DNA of 64,000 bases from Microbacterium indicum DSM 19969 (lineage in GTDB: Bacteria > Actinomycetota > Actinomycetes > Actinomycetales > Microbacteriaceae). Shown piece after piece: positions 45,559 to 54,866 of the stretch (positions are counted from its first letter, which is position 1; every line of letters begins with the position of its first letter). The notes under the pieces were generated by a model, which worked only from the letters and a program-made list of their open reading frames with translations, searched no databases and had not been told where the DNA came from. The stretch is taken from assembly GCF_000422385.1 (NCBI RefSeq), contig NZ_AULR01000002.1:124001-188000 (forward strand), given 5' to 3'. A program made the translations under genes and the position numbers.

Positions 45559-46425
45559 GTGGCCGAGTTCGTTCCTCCGAAGTTCCCCGTCGACACCCTC
45601 ACGGCGGTGCTGAACCTCGAGCACCAGACGGCGCGCACGAGCGAGGACATCTTCGTCGGGCGCTCGCACCCCATGCCGAACCACCGCGTGTTCGGCGGCC
45701 AGGTGGTCGCCCAGTGCGTCACGGCCGCGGCTCGGACGCTGCCGGGCGACCGCGCGCCGCACTCGATGCACGGCTACTTCCTCCGCCCCGGAGCGACGGA
45801 CGAGCCCATCACCTTCGGCGTCGACCGGATCCACGACGGCCGCTCGTTCGCGCAGCGGCGCGTGCAGGCGTATCAGCAGGGCGTCCCGATCTTCAGCGGC
45901 ATCGTGTCGTTCCAGGACGCTGATCCCGGGATCTCGTTCCAGCGTGCGATGCCTGACGTCCCGGGCCCCGACGAGGTGCGGGCGATCGATCTCGACGCCG
46001 CGGGCGCGCCGAGCCTCCTCCGCCACAGCCCCATCGAGGTCCGATACATCGACGGCGACGTGTTCGCGCGCGTCGACGAGACAGAGCCGCGCCAGCGCGT
46101 CTGGATGCGCACGCGCGGATCGCTCGGCGACGACCCGCTGCTGCACCGCGCCGCGATCGCCTACATGAGCGACTGGACGATCCAGGACCCCACGCTCCGC
46201 GGCGCGGGGGTGCCGTGGGCCACGCCGGGCATCCGCCAGGCGAGCCTGGACCACGCCATCTGGTGGCACCGCGACGCGCGCGCCGACGAGTGGCTCCTCT
46301 ACGCGACCGAGGCGCCGAGCGCCCAGGGCGGGCGCGGGCTCAACCTCGGGACGATCCACACGCTGTCCGGCGAGGTGGTCGCGACGACGGCGCAGGAGAC
46401 GATGCTCCGCGTCCCCGGGGCCTGA
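45559..46425 (+). CDS. tesB: Acyl-CoA thioesterase II
   Basis: 288 residues from GTG 45559, the standard length of TesB (double hotdog). The conserved NHRVFGGQVVAQ, HSMHGYFLRPG, and the active-site residues in SLDHAIWWHR (Asp), and APSAQGGRGL (Gln) are present; the catalytic Thr is probably in the YMSDWTI region. It cleaves medium- and long-chain acyl-CoAs in the cytoplasm. Confidence 0.94.
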   Translation: MAEFVPPKFPVDTLTAVLNLEHQTARTSEDIFVGRSHPMPNHRVFGGQVVAQCVTAAARTLPGDRAPHSMHGYFLRPGATDEPITFGVDRIHDGRSFAQRRVQAYQQGVPIFSGIVSFQDADPGISFQRAMPDVPGPDEVRAIDLDAAGAPSLLRHSPIEVRYIDGDVFARVDETEPRQRVWMRTRGSLGDDPLLHRAAIAYMSDWTIQDPTLRGAGVPWATPGIRQASLDHAIWWHRDARADEWLLYATEAPSAQGGRGLNLGTIHTLSGEVVATTAQETMLRVPGA

Positions 46426-46428
46426 TCC

Positions 46429-46839
46429 CTACTGCTCGAAGGTGTTGACCATCGCGTGCGCGGCGCGCTCGAGATAGTCCCAGAGCGTCGCCTCGTGCAC
46501 GGGGGAGAGGCCCGCCTCTTCGACCGCGGTGCGCATGCACCGGAGCCAGCGGTCGCGGGCGTCGGGATTCACCCGGAACGGCATGTGCCGCATGCGCAGG
46601 CGCGGGTGCCCGCGCTCCTCGCCGTACGTCGTGGGGCCGCCCCAGTACTGCTCGAGGAACATCAGCATGCGCCGCTCGGCGGGCGCGAGATCCTCCTCGG
46701 GGTACATCGGCCGCAGCACGGGGTCGAGCGCGACCTCGCGGTAGAACACGCTCGCGATGCGCTCGAACGTCGCGCGGCCGCCCACCTGCTCGTAGAACGT
46801 GGAGGTGGGCAGGCCGCCCGTCGGCTGGATCTCGACCAT
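46429..46839 (-). CDS. glbO: Truncated haemoglobin, group II (GlbO)
   Basis: 136 residues from ATG 46839, overlapping the pepN stop as ATGA. TrHb II features: [19 protein letters not shown], the [25 protein letters not shown] stretch with Tyr at CD1 region and the proximal His in RMRHMPF, and Trp in RDRWLRCM (G8). These globins bind O2 tightly and take part in NO/oxidative chemistry in mycobacteria. Linkage to a peptidase N gene is common in actinobacteria. Confidence 0.95.
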   Translation of the reverse strand: MVEIQPTGGLPTSTFYEQVGGRATFERIASVFYREVALDPVLRPMYPEEDLAPAERRMLMFLEQYWGGPTTYGEERGHPRLRMRHMPFRVNPDARDRWLRCMRTAVEEAGLSPVHEATLWDYLERAAHAMVNTFEQ

Positions 46840-49403
46840 CAGACCTGCTCGTCGGCTTCGGCGTCGCGCTCCTGCGCCGAGAGGGCGCGCTCGACGCCCG
46901 AGAGGTTCTCGCTCACGAGGCGGCGCAGCGCCGCGGGGGCGTCGGCGTTCTCGGCGAGCCACGCGCGCGTCGCGTCGCGGAGCGCGGCGTCGGCGAGCGG
47001 GGCCGGGTAGATGAGCTCGATGAGGTAGCTCGCGATCTGGAACGTGCGCCCCTGCCACACCGGCAGCAGCATGTCGAAGTACTTCGGCACATAGGCCGCG
47101 AGGTCGTCGCGGGTCGCGGGATGCACGAAGCCCAGAGCGGCCGCGCGCACGACGGTGTTGGGCAGCTCGTCGCTCTCGATGAGCGACGCCCAGGCGGCCG
47201 CCTTCGCCTCGGCGCCGGGCAGAGCGGCGCGGGCCTGCGCGGCGAACTCGCCGCCCTTCGCGGTGTTGTCCGACGCGAGCGCCGCGTCGATGTCGGCGCC
47301 CGTGACGGCGCCGCCCGCGGCGAGCGAGATGAGCAGCTGCCACGAGAGGTCGTCGTCGATCGCGAGGCCGTCGAGCGCGACGGACCCGTCGCGCAGCGCG
47401 GCGACCTGCTCCCACTGCTCGGCGGTCGACGCGGCCTGGGCGAACGCCGTCGCGAGCTGCAGCTGGAGGTCGCTCCCGGCCGCGGCCTCGCCGAGCAGGC
47501 GCCAGAGGCCCCGGGCGAGCTTCGAACGCTCCGCGCCGCGCGTGGAGGGCTCGGTGTAGCTGTTCGCCGCGAGGCGTGCCTGCGCGAGCACCGTGCGGAT
47601 GGTCGTCGACGCGGTCTCGGATCCGATGCCCTGCAGCACGAGGTCGACGTAGTCGCGCGCGGCCATCTCGCCGTCTCGCGTCATGTCCCACGCGGCGCTC
47701 CACACGAGGCCGCGGGCGAGCGGGTCGGCGATGTCGGCGACGTGCGCGATCGCGGTGGCGAGGCTCGCCTCGTCGAGGCGGATCTTCGCGTAGGCGAGGT
47801 CGCCGTCGTTGAGGAGGACGAGGTCGGGGCGGCGGCGGCCCTTGAGCTCGGTGATCTCGGTCACGTCGCCGTCGACGTCGACGTCGACGCGGTGCGTGCG
47901 CTCGAGGCGGCCGCCGCGCAGCTCGTAGAAGCCGATGCCCATGCGGTGCGGACGGATCGTCGGGTAGTCGGACGGCGCGGTCTGAAGGACGGCGAAGCGC
48001 GTGATCGTCCCGTCGACGTCGTCGTCGATCGCCGGCGTCAGGGTGTTGACGCCCGCGGTCTCGAGCCACTTCGTCGACCAGGTCGCGAGGTCGCGGCCGC
48101 TCGTGCGCTCGAGCTCCACGAGGAGGTCGCGCAGCGTCGTGTTGCCGTAGGAGTGCGCGCGGAAGTAGGCGCCGACGCCCTGGAAGAACGCGTCGATGCC
48201 CACGTACGCCGCGAGCTGCTTGAGCACCGAGGCGCCCTTCGCGTACGTGATGCCGTCGAAGTTGACCTGCACGTCCTCGAGATCCGAGATCTCGGCGGCG
48301 ATGGGGTGGGTCGAGGGCAGCTGGTCCTGGTTGTACGCCCAGCTCTTCTCGGACGCCGTGAACGTCACCCAGGCGTCGGTCCACTCGGTGGCCTCGGCGG
48401 TCGCCATGGTCGACGCCCACTCGGCGAACGACTCGTTGAGCCACAGGTCGTTCCACCACTGCATCGTGACGAGGTCGCCGAACCACATGTGGGCGAGCTC
48501 GTGGAGGATCGTGACGACGCGGCGCTCGCGCACGGCGTCGGTGACGGCGCTGCGGAACACGTAGGTCTCGGTGAAGGTGACGGCTCCGGCGTTCTCCATC
48601 GCGCCCGCGTTGAACTCGGGGACGAAGAGCTGGTCGTACTTTGCGAAGGGGTAGGGGACCCCGAACTTGTCCTCGTAGTAGGCGAAGCCCTGCTTCGTCT
48701 TCTCGAAGACGTACTCGGCGTCCATGAAGGGCCAGAGGCTCCGGCGCGCGAACACGCCGAGCGGCACCGTGCGGCCCTCGCTGTTCACGAGCTCGTCCCG
48801 CACCTCCTCGTAGGGGCCCGCGACGAGCGCCGTGATGTACGACGAGATCCGCGGCGTCGGCTCGAAGCCCCAGGTCGCGATGCCGCCGTCCTCGTGGGGG
48901 ATCGGCTCGGGCGTCGGCTGGTTCGAGACGACCTTCCACGAGGCGGGGGCTGTGACGGTGAACTGGAACGTCGCCTTGAGGTCGGGCTGCTCGAAGACCG
49001 CGAAGACGCGGCGCGAGTCGGGCACCTCGAACTGCGTGTAGAGGTAGACCTCGCCGTCGACGGGGTCGACGAAGCGGTGCAGGCCCTCGCCCGTGTTCGT
49101 GTACTCGCAGTCGGCGTCGATCACAAGCTCGTTCTCGGCCTCGAGGGCCTCGAGGCGGATCCGGGAGTCGCCGAACGCTGCGGCGGGCTCGATCTCGCGG
49201 CCGTTGAGCGTGATCTCGCGCACGTCGCGCGCGATGAGGTCGATGAAGGTGTTCGAGCCGGGCGTGGCGGCGAACCGCACGACGCTGCGCGACCCGAACA
49301 CCTCGGCTCCCTTCGTGAGGTCGAGGGTCACCGCGTAGCTCTGGGTGTCGACGACGGCGCGTCGCTCCTGCGCTTCCAGGCGGGTGAGGTTCTCTCCAGG
49401 CAC
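46839..49403 (-). CDS. pepN: Aminopeptidase N (M1 family)
   Basis: 854 residues from GTG 49403, with GGGAGCAGGA upstream. The exopeptidase motif GAMEN is near residue 265; the zinc site is HELAHMWF at 301-308 with the third ligand E324 in NESFAEW; the proton donor Tyr is in the [15 protein letters not shown] segment. The C-terminal half is the ERAP1-like helical domain. It removes N-terminal residues from peptides in the cytoplasm; there is no signal peptide. It forms an operon with glbO. Confidence 0.96.
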   Translation of the reverse strand: MPGENLTRLEAQERRAVVDTQSYAVTLDLTKGAEVFGSRSVVRFAATPGSNTFIDLIARDVREITLNGREIEPAAAFGDSRIRLEALEAENELVIDADCEYTNTGEGLHRFVDPVDGEVYLYTQFEVPDSRRVFAVFEQPDLKATFQFTVTAPASWKVVSNQPTPEPIPHEDGGIATWGFEPTPRISSYITALVAGPYEEVRDELVNSEGRTVPLGVFARRSLWPFMDAEYVFEKTKQGFAYYEDKFGVPYPFAKYDQLFVPEFNAGAMENAGAVTFTETYVFRSAVTDAVRERRVVTILHELAHMWFGDLVTMQWWNDLWLNESFAEWASTMATAEATEWTDAWVTFTASEKSWAYNQDQLPSTHPIAAEISDLEDVQVNFDGITYAKGASVLKQLAAYVGIDAFFQGVGAYFRAHSYGNTTLRDLLVELERTSGRDLATWSTKWLETAGVNTLTPAIDDDVDGTITRFAVLQTAPSDYPTIRPHRMGIGFYELRGGRLERTHRVDVDVDGDVTEITELKGRRRPDLVLLNDGDLAYAKIRLDEASLATAIAHVADIADPLARGLVWSAAWDMTRDGEMAARDYVDLVLQGIGSETASTTIRTVLAQARLAANSYTEPSTRGAERSKLARGLWRLLGEAAAGSDLQLQLATAFAQAASTAEQWEQVAALRDGSVALDGLAIDDDLSWQLLISLAAGGAVTGADIDAALASDNTAKGGEFAAQARAALPGAEAKAAAWASLIESDELPNTVVRAAALGFVHPATRDDLAAYVPKYFDMLLPVWQGRTFQIASYLIELIYPAPLADAALRDATRAWLAENADAPAALRRLVSENLSGVERALSAQERDAEADEQV

Positions 49404-49538
49404 TGTCCTGCTCCCATGTGGGGTTCGTCGGGGGGATGCGCCGGGGCATGGATCGGCCACGGGCAACCCGTACAGCCTACGGTGCCGAGCCCCGACCTGG
49501 ATGAGACCTGAAACGCCGTCTTCTACAGAGGTGCGAAA

Positions 49539-50762
49539 ATGGATTGCGTGAGCAACGCCGCACAGGAGACCGACACCGTCCTCTACGCATCCGCCGCCGC
49601 GTCGTCGGGAGCCCCCTACGTCGAGGAGCCGGTCGCCTACGACGCGATCCTGCTCTCGAGCTTCGGCGGCCCCGAGGGACAGGGTGACGTGATCCCGTTC
49701 CTCCGCAACGTGACGCGCGGCCGGGGGATCCCCGACGAGCGCCTCGAGGAGGTCGCGACCCACTACCGCCACTTCGGCGGCGTGAGCCCGATCAACGCCC
49801 AGAACCGGGAGCTGAAGGCGGCCATCGAGGCCGAGATCGCGCGCCGCGGGCTCGGGCTCCCCGTCTACTGGGGCAACCGCAACTGGCACCCGATGCTCGA
49901 GGACACGGTGCGCGAGGCGTACGCCGACGGGCACCGCACGGTCCTGGCCCTCGCGACGAGCGCGTACAGCTCCTACTCGAGTGACCGCCAGTACCGCGAG
50001 GACTTCGCCCTCGCCCTCGGGCCCGTCGAGGACGGCGGCACGGGGCTGGGCCTCGGCGACGACCCCATGACGATCGACAAGATCCGCCTCTTCTTCGATC
50101 ACCCGGGCTTCGTCGAGCCCTTCTTCGAGGGGGTCCGCGACGCCGTCGCCGCGTGGCTGGCCGAGGGCCGCCCCGCGTCCGAGATCCGGATCCTGTTCTC
50201 GACGCACTCGATCCCCACGGGCGACGCCGAGCGCTCGGGCCCGCGCGACCGCGACTTCGGCGAGGGCGGCGCGTACGCGGCGCAGCACCGCGCGGTCGCC
50301 GAGCACATCATGAAGCGCCTCGTCGCCGAGAACCCGGCCGCGGAAGGCATCGACTGGACGCTCGTGTACCAGTCGCGCTCGGGCCCCGCATCGCAGCCGT
50401 GGCTCGAGCCCGACGTCAACGACGTGATCGCCGAGCTCCCCGCCCAGGGCGCGACGGCCGTCGCCGTCGTGCCGCTCGGGTTCGTGAGCGACCACATGGA
50501 GGTCCTCTGGGACCTCGACACCGAGGCGAAGGAGTCGGCCGAGGAAGCCGGGCTCGCGTTCGTCCGCACGCAGTCGCCCGGCGTGCACCCCGCCTACGTC
50601 GCGGGGCTCGTCGACCTCATCGAGGAGCGCCTGAACGGCACGCCCGCCGCCGAGCGCCCGCACGTGACCGACCTCGGGCCGTGGTTCGACGTGTCGCGGC
50701 CCGGCGACTGCGAGAACGCGCGCCTCGGCTTCCGCCCGGCGGCCGCGGGCATCGCGCCCTGA
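49539..50762 (+). CDS. hemH: Ferrochelatase (coproporphyrin III ferrochelatase type)
   Basis: 407 residues from ATG 49539; GTG 49548 with GAAAAT seven bases upstream is an alternative. Ferrochelatase motifs: LLSSFGGPEG start, GRGIPDERLEEVATHYRHFGGVSPINAQNREL, the WGNRNWHPMLEDTV segment, ATSAYSSYSSDRQYRED, ILFSTHSIP with the metal His, and VVPLGFVSDHMEVLWDLD with the acidic pair. Actinobacteria use this enzyme to insert Fe into coproporphyrin III (CpfC). A C-terminal Cys (GDCENAR) may ligate a [2Fe-2S] cluster. Confidence 0.96.
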   Translation: MDCVSNAAQETDTVLYASAAASSGAPYVEEPVAYDAILLSSFGGPEGQGDVIPFLRNVTRGRGIPDERLEEVATHYRHFGGVSPINAQNRELKAAIEAEIARRGLGLPVYWGNRNWHPMLEDTVREAYADGHRTVLALATSAYSSYSSDRQYREDFALALGPVEDGGTGLGLGDDPMTIDKIRLFFDHPGFVEPFFEGVRDAVAAWLAEGRPASEIRILFSTHSIPTGDAERSGPRDRDFGEGGAYAAQHRAVAEHIMKRLVAENPAAEGIDWTLVYQSRSGPASQPWLEPDVNDVIAELPAQGATAVAVVPLGFVSDHMEVLWDLDTEAKESAEEAGLAFVRTQSPGVHPAYVAGLVDLIEERLNGTPAAERPHVTDLGPWFDVSRPGDCENARLGFRPAAAGIAP

Positions 50763-50809
50763 ACCGCGCCGCTCCGCGACCGCTCATCGAATAGGGAAGA
50801 ATCGGCTTC

Positions 50810-51307
50810 ATGCGCATCCACATCGCCACCGACCACGCAGGGCTCGAGTTCTCGGGGGAGCTGCAGCAGCACCTCATCGACCAGGGCCACGAGGTCGTCG
50901 ACTACGGGCCCGTCGAATACGATGCGCTCGACGACTACCCCGCGTTCTGCATCCGCGCCGCCGAGGCGGTCGTCGCCGACCAGCGCGCGGGCGCCGAGGC
51001 GCTCGGCGTCGTGTTCGGCGGATCGGGCAACGGCGAGCAGATCGCGGCGAACAAGGTCGAGGGCGTGCGCGCGGCGCTCGTCTGGAACGACTCGACGGCT
51101 GAGCTCGCGCGCGAGCACAACGACGCCAACGTGATCTCGATCGGCGCGCGCCAGCACACCGTGGAGGAGGTCTTCCGATTCGTGGACCTCTTCATCGCGA
51201 CGCCGTTCACGGGCGAGGAGCGCCACGCGCGCCGCATCGCGCAGCTCGCCGACTACGAGCGCGACGGCTCGCTCGTCGACACGCCCGCACCCCGGGTCCG
51301 GAGCTGA
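50810..51307 (+). CDS. rpiB: Ribose-5-phosphate isomerase B
   Basis: 165 residues from ATG 50810, after AAGAAT-N7. RpiB/LacA-type motifs: IATDHAGLEF, GHEVVDYGP, GGSGNGEQIAANKVEGVRAAL with the anion-binding loop. In actinobacterial RpiB the catalytic base is a Glu in this GNGEQ loop, as here, replacing the Cys of E. coli. It interconverts ribose- and ribulose-5-phosphate. The Nei-type gene follows after four bases. Confidence 0.95.
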   Translation: MRIHIATDHAGLEFSGELQQHLIDQGHEVVDYGPVEYDALDDYPAFCIRAAEAVVADQRAGAEALGVVFGGSGNGEQIAANKVEGVRAALVWNDSTAELAREHNDANVISIGARQHTVEEVFRFVDLFIATPFTGEERHARRIAQLADYERDGSLVDTPAPRVRS

Positions 51308-51311
51308 CGCG

Positions 51312-52295
51312 GTGCCCGAGGGGCACTCCGTCCATCGCATCGCGCGGCAGTTCGAGCGCAACTTCGCCGGCCGCGCCGTCGCGGTGTCGAGCCCGCAGGG
51401 GCGGTTCGCCGCCGACGCGGCGCTGATCGACGGCCGCGAGATGCTCCGCGCATCGGCCGTCGGGAAGCAGATGTTCCTCGAGTTCGCGGGCGACCTCTGG
51501 CTGCGCGTGCACCTCGGCCTCTACGGGGCCTGGGACTTCGCGGGCGAGATCCTCGTCGACCCGACGATCGCGTCGGCGAACGGCCGCATGGGCCAGACGA
51601 ACCAGCGTGGCACGGTGCTCGACGACGCCGGCGAGAACTCCCTCGCCTCGATCGGCGCGCCGCGCGTGGCCCGCGGCCGCGTGCGGATGTCCGAGCAGAC
51701 GCGCGACTTCGACGAATCGGCGACCGAGTGGCCGCCGCCCGTCGTCGGCCAGGTGCGCGCCCGGCTCATGACCGACGTGACCTGCGCCGACCTGCGCGGG
51801 CCGACGGCGTGCGCCGTCGAGACGCCCGACCGGATCCAGGCGGTCATCGACCGGCTCGGACCCGATCCGCTCGTCGGCGACCCCGCCGAGAACGAGGAGC
51901 GCTTCGTCGCCGCCGTGCGCCGGAGGAACGTCGCGATCGGCCAGCTGCTCATGGACCAGGCCGTCGTCAGCGGGATCGGCAACGTGTATCGCGCCGAGAT
52001 GCTCTTCCGCGCAGGCCTCGACCCGCACACGCCGGGCAGGAACGTGCCTGAGGACGTCGTGCGCGCCCTCTGGCACGACTGGGAGAAACTGCTCCGCATC
52101 GGCGTCGAGACGGGCCAGATGATGACGATGGACGGGCTCGCGGGCGAGGCGTGGCGGAAGGCCATGGCGAGCCGAGACGACCGCCACTGGGTGTACCACC
52201 GCGCCGGTCTGCCGTGCCGCGTGTGCGGCACCGAGATCGTCCTCGAGGAGATGCAGGCGCGCAAGCTCTACTGGTGCCCGACGTGCCAGAGCTGA
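51312..52295 (+). CDS. Formamidopyrimidine/endonuclease VIII-type DNA glycosylase (Nei-like)
   Basis: 327 residues from GTG 51312. After Met removal the protein begins Pro-Glu (MPEGHSVHR), the catalytic P1/E2. The beta sandwich, the H2TH helix (VSGIGNVYRAEMLFRAGLDP) and a C-terminal C4 zinc finger (CRVCG, YWCPTCQ) are complete. MPEGHSVHRIAR is closer to actinobacterial Nei (oxidised pyrimidine) than to MutM. It excises oxidised bases and nicks the AP site. About 22 bases at its end overlap the amidohydrolase reading. Confidence 0.92.
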   Translation: MPEGHSVHRIARQFERNFAGRAVAVSSPQGRFAADAALIDGREMLRASAVGKQMFLEFAGDLWLRVHLGLYGAWDFAGEILVDPTIASANGRMGQTNQRGTVLDDAGENSLASIGAPRVARGRVRMSEQTRDFDESATEWPPPVVGQVRARLMTDVTCADLRGPTACAVETPDRIQAVIDRLGPDPLVGDPAENEERFVAAVRRRNVAIGQLLMDQAVVSGIGNVYRAEMLFRAGLDPHTPGRNVPEDVVRALWHDWEKLLRIGVETGQMMTMDGLAGEAWRKAMASRDDRHWVYHRAGLPCRVCGTEIVLEEMQARKLYWCPTCQS

Positions 52296-53794
52296 CCGCC
52301 GGATCCTCCGTCGACGTCGTCGCGAACGCGCGCGTCGCGGGGGAGGGGCGCGAGCTCCTTCCGCTGCACCTCGTGGAGCCCGACGCGCTCTACGACGTCT
52401 TCCTCGCGGGCGGCCGCATCGTCGACGTCGCCCCCGCCGGCTTCGCGAAGCGCCGCGGGTCCGTGCTCGACGCAGAGGGATCCTGGCTGATCCCGGGCCT
52501 CTGGGATCACCACGTGCACTTCCTGCAGTGGTCGCTCGCCCGGACCCGCCCCTCGATCGCCGACGCGACGGGGCCCGCCGACGCCGCGCGGCGGCTGGCG
52601 CTCATCGAGCCGCAGGCCGACGGGCGACGGGTCGCCTCGCACTGGGGAGACGGCCTCTGGGATGCGCCCGCGACGCTCGCGGAGCTCGACGCGGCGACGG
52701 GCGACGTGCCGACCTACGCGCTCTCGACCGACGTGCACGCCGTGTGGATCAACTCGGCCGCCGCGCGCCGGGAGGGGATCGCCGTCGACGCATCGGGCGT
52801 CGTCCGCGAGCTCGCGGCGTTCGCGCTCATCGACGAGCTCGACGACGTCGCGCCCGCGGTCGCCGATGCGGCCCACGACCACGCGGCGCGCGCCGCGGCC
52901 GGGCGCGGTGTGGTCGGGATCTGGGACCTCGAGTTCGGCGAGAACCACGGGCCGTGGATCCGGCGCTCCGCCTCGTGGAGCCTCCTGCGCGTCTTCAGCG
53001 ACATCTACCCCGAGCACCTCGAGGCCGCGATCGCCGCGGGGCTCGAGACGGGGGATCCCCTCGCAGGCAACCCGCTCGTCCGCGCGGGCATGCTCAAGAT
53101 CTTCGGCGACGGCGCGCTCGGCTCGCGCACGGCGGCGACGAGCGAGCCGTACGCCGGCACGCGCGACCGGGGCGCGCTCACCACGGCGCCCGAGCGCATG
53201 GTCGAGCTCGTCGCCCGCGCGGCGTCGGCGGGCATCGCCTCGACGATCCACGCGATCGGCGACGTCGCGAACGCCGCCGCCCTCGATGCGTTCGCCCGCG
53301 CCGGCGTGCCCGGACGCATCGAGCACGCGCAGCTCGTGTCGGCGGCCGACGTGCCGCGTTTCGCCCGCCTCGGCGTCGAGGCCTGCGTGCAGCCCCAGCA
53401 CCTCGTCGACGACCGCGATCTCGCCGACCGGCACTGGGCGGGCCAGACGGCGACGCCCTACCCGCTCAGGTCCCTCGCCGACGCGGGAGCGAGCCTGCTG
53501 CTGGGATCGGACGGCCCCGTGTCGCCCCTCGACCCCTGGGTCCAGATGGCCGCCGCGGTGTTCCGCAGCGACGACGATCGCGCCCCGTGGCGGCCCGAGC
53601 AGGTGCTCTCGGCCCGCACCGCCCTCGCGGCGTCGACGCTCGGCGGATCGGGCGATCCCCACGCCATCGCGCCGGGCGAGCCCGCCGATCTGGTTCTCGT
53701 CGGATCCGACCCCCTCCGGGCCGACCGCGACGCGCTGCGCGCGATGTCCGTCGGGGCGACGTTCCTCGAGGGCCGGGTCACGCACCTGGCGTGA
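52274..53794 (+). CDS. Amidohydrolase, YtcJ/amidohydrolase-3 family
   Basis: About 506 residues if it starts at GTG 52274 (GTG 52283 is another possibility), both inside the end of the Nei-type gene. HxH metal motif in WDHHVHFLQWS near residue 80; later GDGALGSRTAAT, STIHAIGDVANAAAL (His), IEHAQLVS (His) and LLLGSDGPVSPLDPW (Asp) supply the rest of the metal and catalytic site. Family members hydrolyse amides or cyclic amides with varied substrates; none can be named here. It ends before a hairpin. Confidence 0.85.
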   Translation: MPDVPELTAGSSVDVVANARVAGEGRELLPLHLVEPDALYDVFLAGGRIVDVAPAGFAKRRGSVLDAEGSWLIPGLWDHHVHFLQWSLARTRPSIADATGPADAARRLALIEPQADGRRVASHWGDGLWDAPATLAELDAATGDVPTYALSTDVHAVWINSAAARREGIAVDASGVVRELAAFALIDELDDVAPAVADAAHDHAARAAAGRGVVGIWDLEFGENHGPWIRRSASWSLLRVFSDIYPEHLEAAIAAGLETGDPLAGNPLVRAGMLKIFGDGALGSRTAATSEPYAGTRDRGALTTAPERMVELVARAASAGIASTIHAIGDVANAAALDAFARAGVPGRIEHAQLVSAADVPRFARLGVEACVQPQHLVDDRDLADRHWAGQTATPYPLRSLADAGASLLLGSDGPVSPLDPWVQMAAAVFRSDDDRAPWRPEQVLSARTALAASTLGGSGDPHAIAPGEPADLVLVGSDPLRADRDALRAMSVGATFLEGRVTHLA

Positions 53795-53802
53795 GCGCGC
53801 GA

Positions 53803-53836
53803 AGAAGGGCGGGCCCCCGGAGGAGCCCGCCCTTCT
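53803..53836. terminator. Bidirectional hairpin, amidohydrolase / dps
   Basis: AGAAGGGCGGGC (53803-53814) pairs perfectly with GCCCGCCCTTCT (53825-53836), ten-base loop. It is between convergent genes, no U-tract. Confidence 0.8.
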
Positions 53837-53847
53837 CGACGTGCGGC

Positions 53848-54327
53848 TTACTCGGCGACGTGCGCCGCGAGGAACCAGCGGTCCTTGTCGAGGCCGCGCT
53901 TGATCTCGATCGCGACGTCCTGGCTCGAGAGGTCGATCTCGTCGAGGCCGTCGACGGCGGCCTGCACGTCGGCGAGGATCGCGTCGATATCGGCGACGAT
54001 GCCCGCGATGACCTCGTCGTACTGCGCGAAGCCGGCGGGGGCGCCCGTGGCGGGGACCTTCGCGGCGACCTTGTCGGCGCGCGCGTCGATCGGGAGGCCC
54101 AGGGCGACGATGCGCTCGGCGGCGAGGTCGGCCCACTCGCCGGCGTGCGCGACGAGGGTGTCGAGGAACTCGTGGATGCCGATGAAGTTGGCGCCGCGCA
54201 CGTGCCAGTGCGCCTGCTTGCCGTTGACGGTGAGGGCCTGGAGGCCGAGGACGATCGGCGAGAGGAACTGCGACGTCCCGGCGGCGACGGTCGGGTCTGC
54301 GGCGGTGGAGGTGACGGTCTTGGTCAT
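53848..54327 (-). CDS. dps: Dps family DNA-binding ferritin-like protein
   Basis: 159 residues from ATG 54327 with AAGGGGAAA upstream. The inter-subunit ferroxidase ligands are visible: QAHWHVRGANFIGIHEFLDTL (His, His, Asp) and AGEWADLAAERI (Asp/Glu). The N-terminus is short with one Lys, so DNA binding may be weak; the C-terminal LDKDRWFLAAHVAE is the usual end. It stores iron using H2O2 as oxidant and protects DNA. Confidence 0.95.
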   Translation of the reverse strand: MTKTVTSTAADPTVAAGTSQFLSPIVLGLQALTVNGKQAHWHVRGANFIGIHEFLDTLVAHAGEWADLAAERIVALGLPIDARADKVAAKVPATGAPAGFAQYDEVIAGIVADIDAILADVQAAVDGLDEIDLSSQDVAIEIKRGLDKDRWFLAAHVAE

Positions 54328-54378
54328 GATGTTTCCCCTTCGTTCGGCTGGCGGCGAGTCGCGCTCGCTTCGAGATCA

Positions 54379-54406
54379 AAGGTACTCGGATCCGGCGCCT
54401 TCGCAA
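54379..54406 (-). promoter_or_regulatory. Putative dps promoter
   Basis: On the minus strand TTGCGA (54406-54401) and TACCTT (54384-54379) are 16 bases apart. The -35 is part of an inverted repeat, CCTTCG-CAA-CGAAGG (54398-54412), which could be a regulator site. Confidence 0.45.
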
Positions 54407-54552
54407 CGAAGGGAAGGCTGATCTGAATTCGCCCGCGACCGGGGGTAAAGAGAGCCTCTCCTCAACCGGCGGATCCGCTTCCGCGGCGCGCGCCTGGACG
54501 GGGGTGCGCGGAAGATCCGGTACAGTTGTCCGAGTGCCCCAGCGGGCGCAGC

Positions 54553-54626
54553 GGGGATGTAGCTCAATGGTAGAGCCCCAGTCTTCCAAACTGGTCACGC
54601 GGGTTCGATTCCCGTCATCCCCTCCA
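54553..54626 (+). tRNA. tRNA-Gly (TCC anticodon)
   Basis: Acceptor GGGGATG with CATCCCC, anticodon loop CTTCCAA with TCC, T-loop GTTCGATT. Discriminator T at 54623 and encoded CCA at 54624-54626. A TACAGT at 54521-54526 is the likely -10. Confidence 0.96.
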
Positions 54627-54719
54627 CATCCTCTTCATCGCAGGCGACATGAAGGATCCGCTCCTCGCGTCGGATAGACTCGACGAGGCCGTTTCGTGTT
54701 CCCGAACATGCGGAATCCG

Positions 54720-54793
54720 CGGGGCGTAGCTCAGCTTGGTAGAGCGCCCGCTTTGGGAGCGGGAGGCCGCAGGTTCAAATCCTGTCGCCCCGA
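54720..54793 (+). tRNA. tRNA-Pro (TGG anticodon)
   Basis: Acceptor CGGGGCG with CGCCCCG (the C1-G72 pair typical of tRNA-Pro), anticodon stem CCCGC/GCGGG with loop TTTGGGA, anticodon TGG. Discriminator A at 54793; CCA is not encoded. TAGACT at 54675-54680 is the likely -10. Confidence 0.95.
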
Positions 54794-54815
54794 CATCGGC
54801 CCACACAGGACTCAG

Positions 54816-54840
54816 CCCGCGATGCGTCGTGCATCGCGGG
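54816..54840 (+). promoter_or_regulatory. Hairpin between tRNA-Pro and tig
   Basis: CCCGCGATGC (54816-54825) and GCATCGCGGG (54831-54840) form a perfect 10-bp stem with loop GTCGT. It ends nine bases before the AAGGAG (54849-54854) of tig. It may end the tRNA transcript or be part of the tig leader. Confidence 0.55.
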
Positions 54841-54866
54841 TCCGCAACAAGGAGAAGCGAACCAGC

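Noticed and set aside
46839-50663. Extended pepN frame of 1274 codons running antisense through hemH
   Set aside because: Homology to M1 peptidases starts at 49403 with a ribosome binding site; upstream residues are a shadow of hemH.
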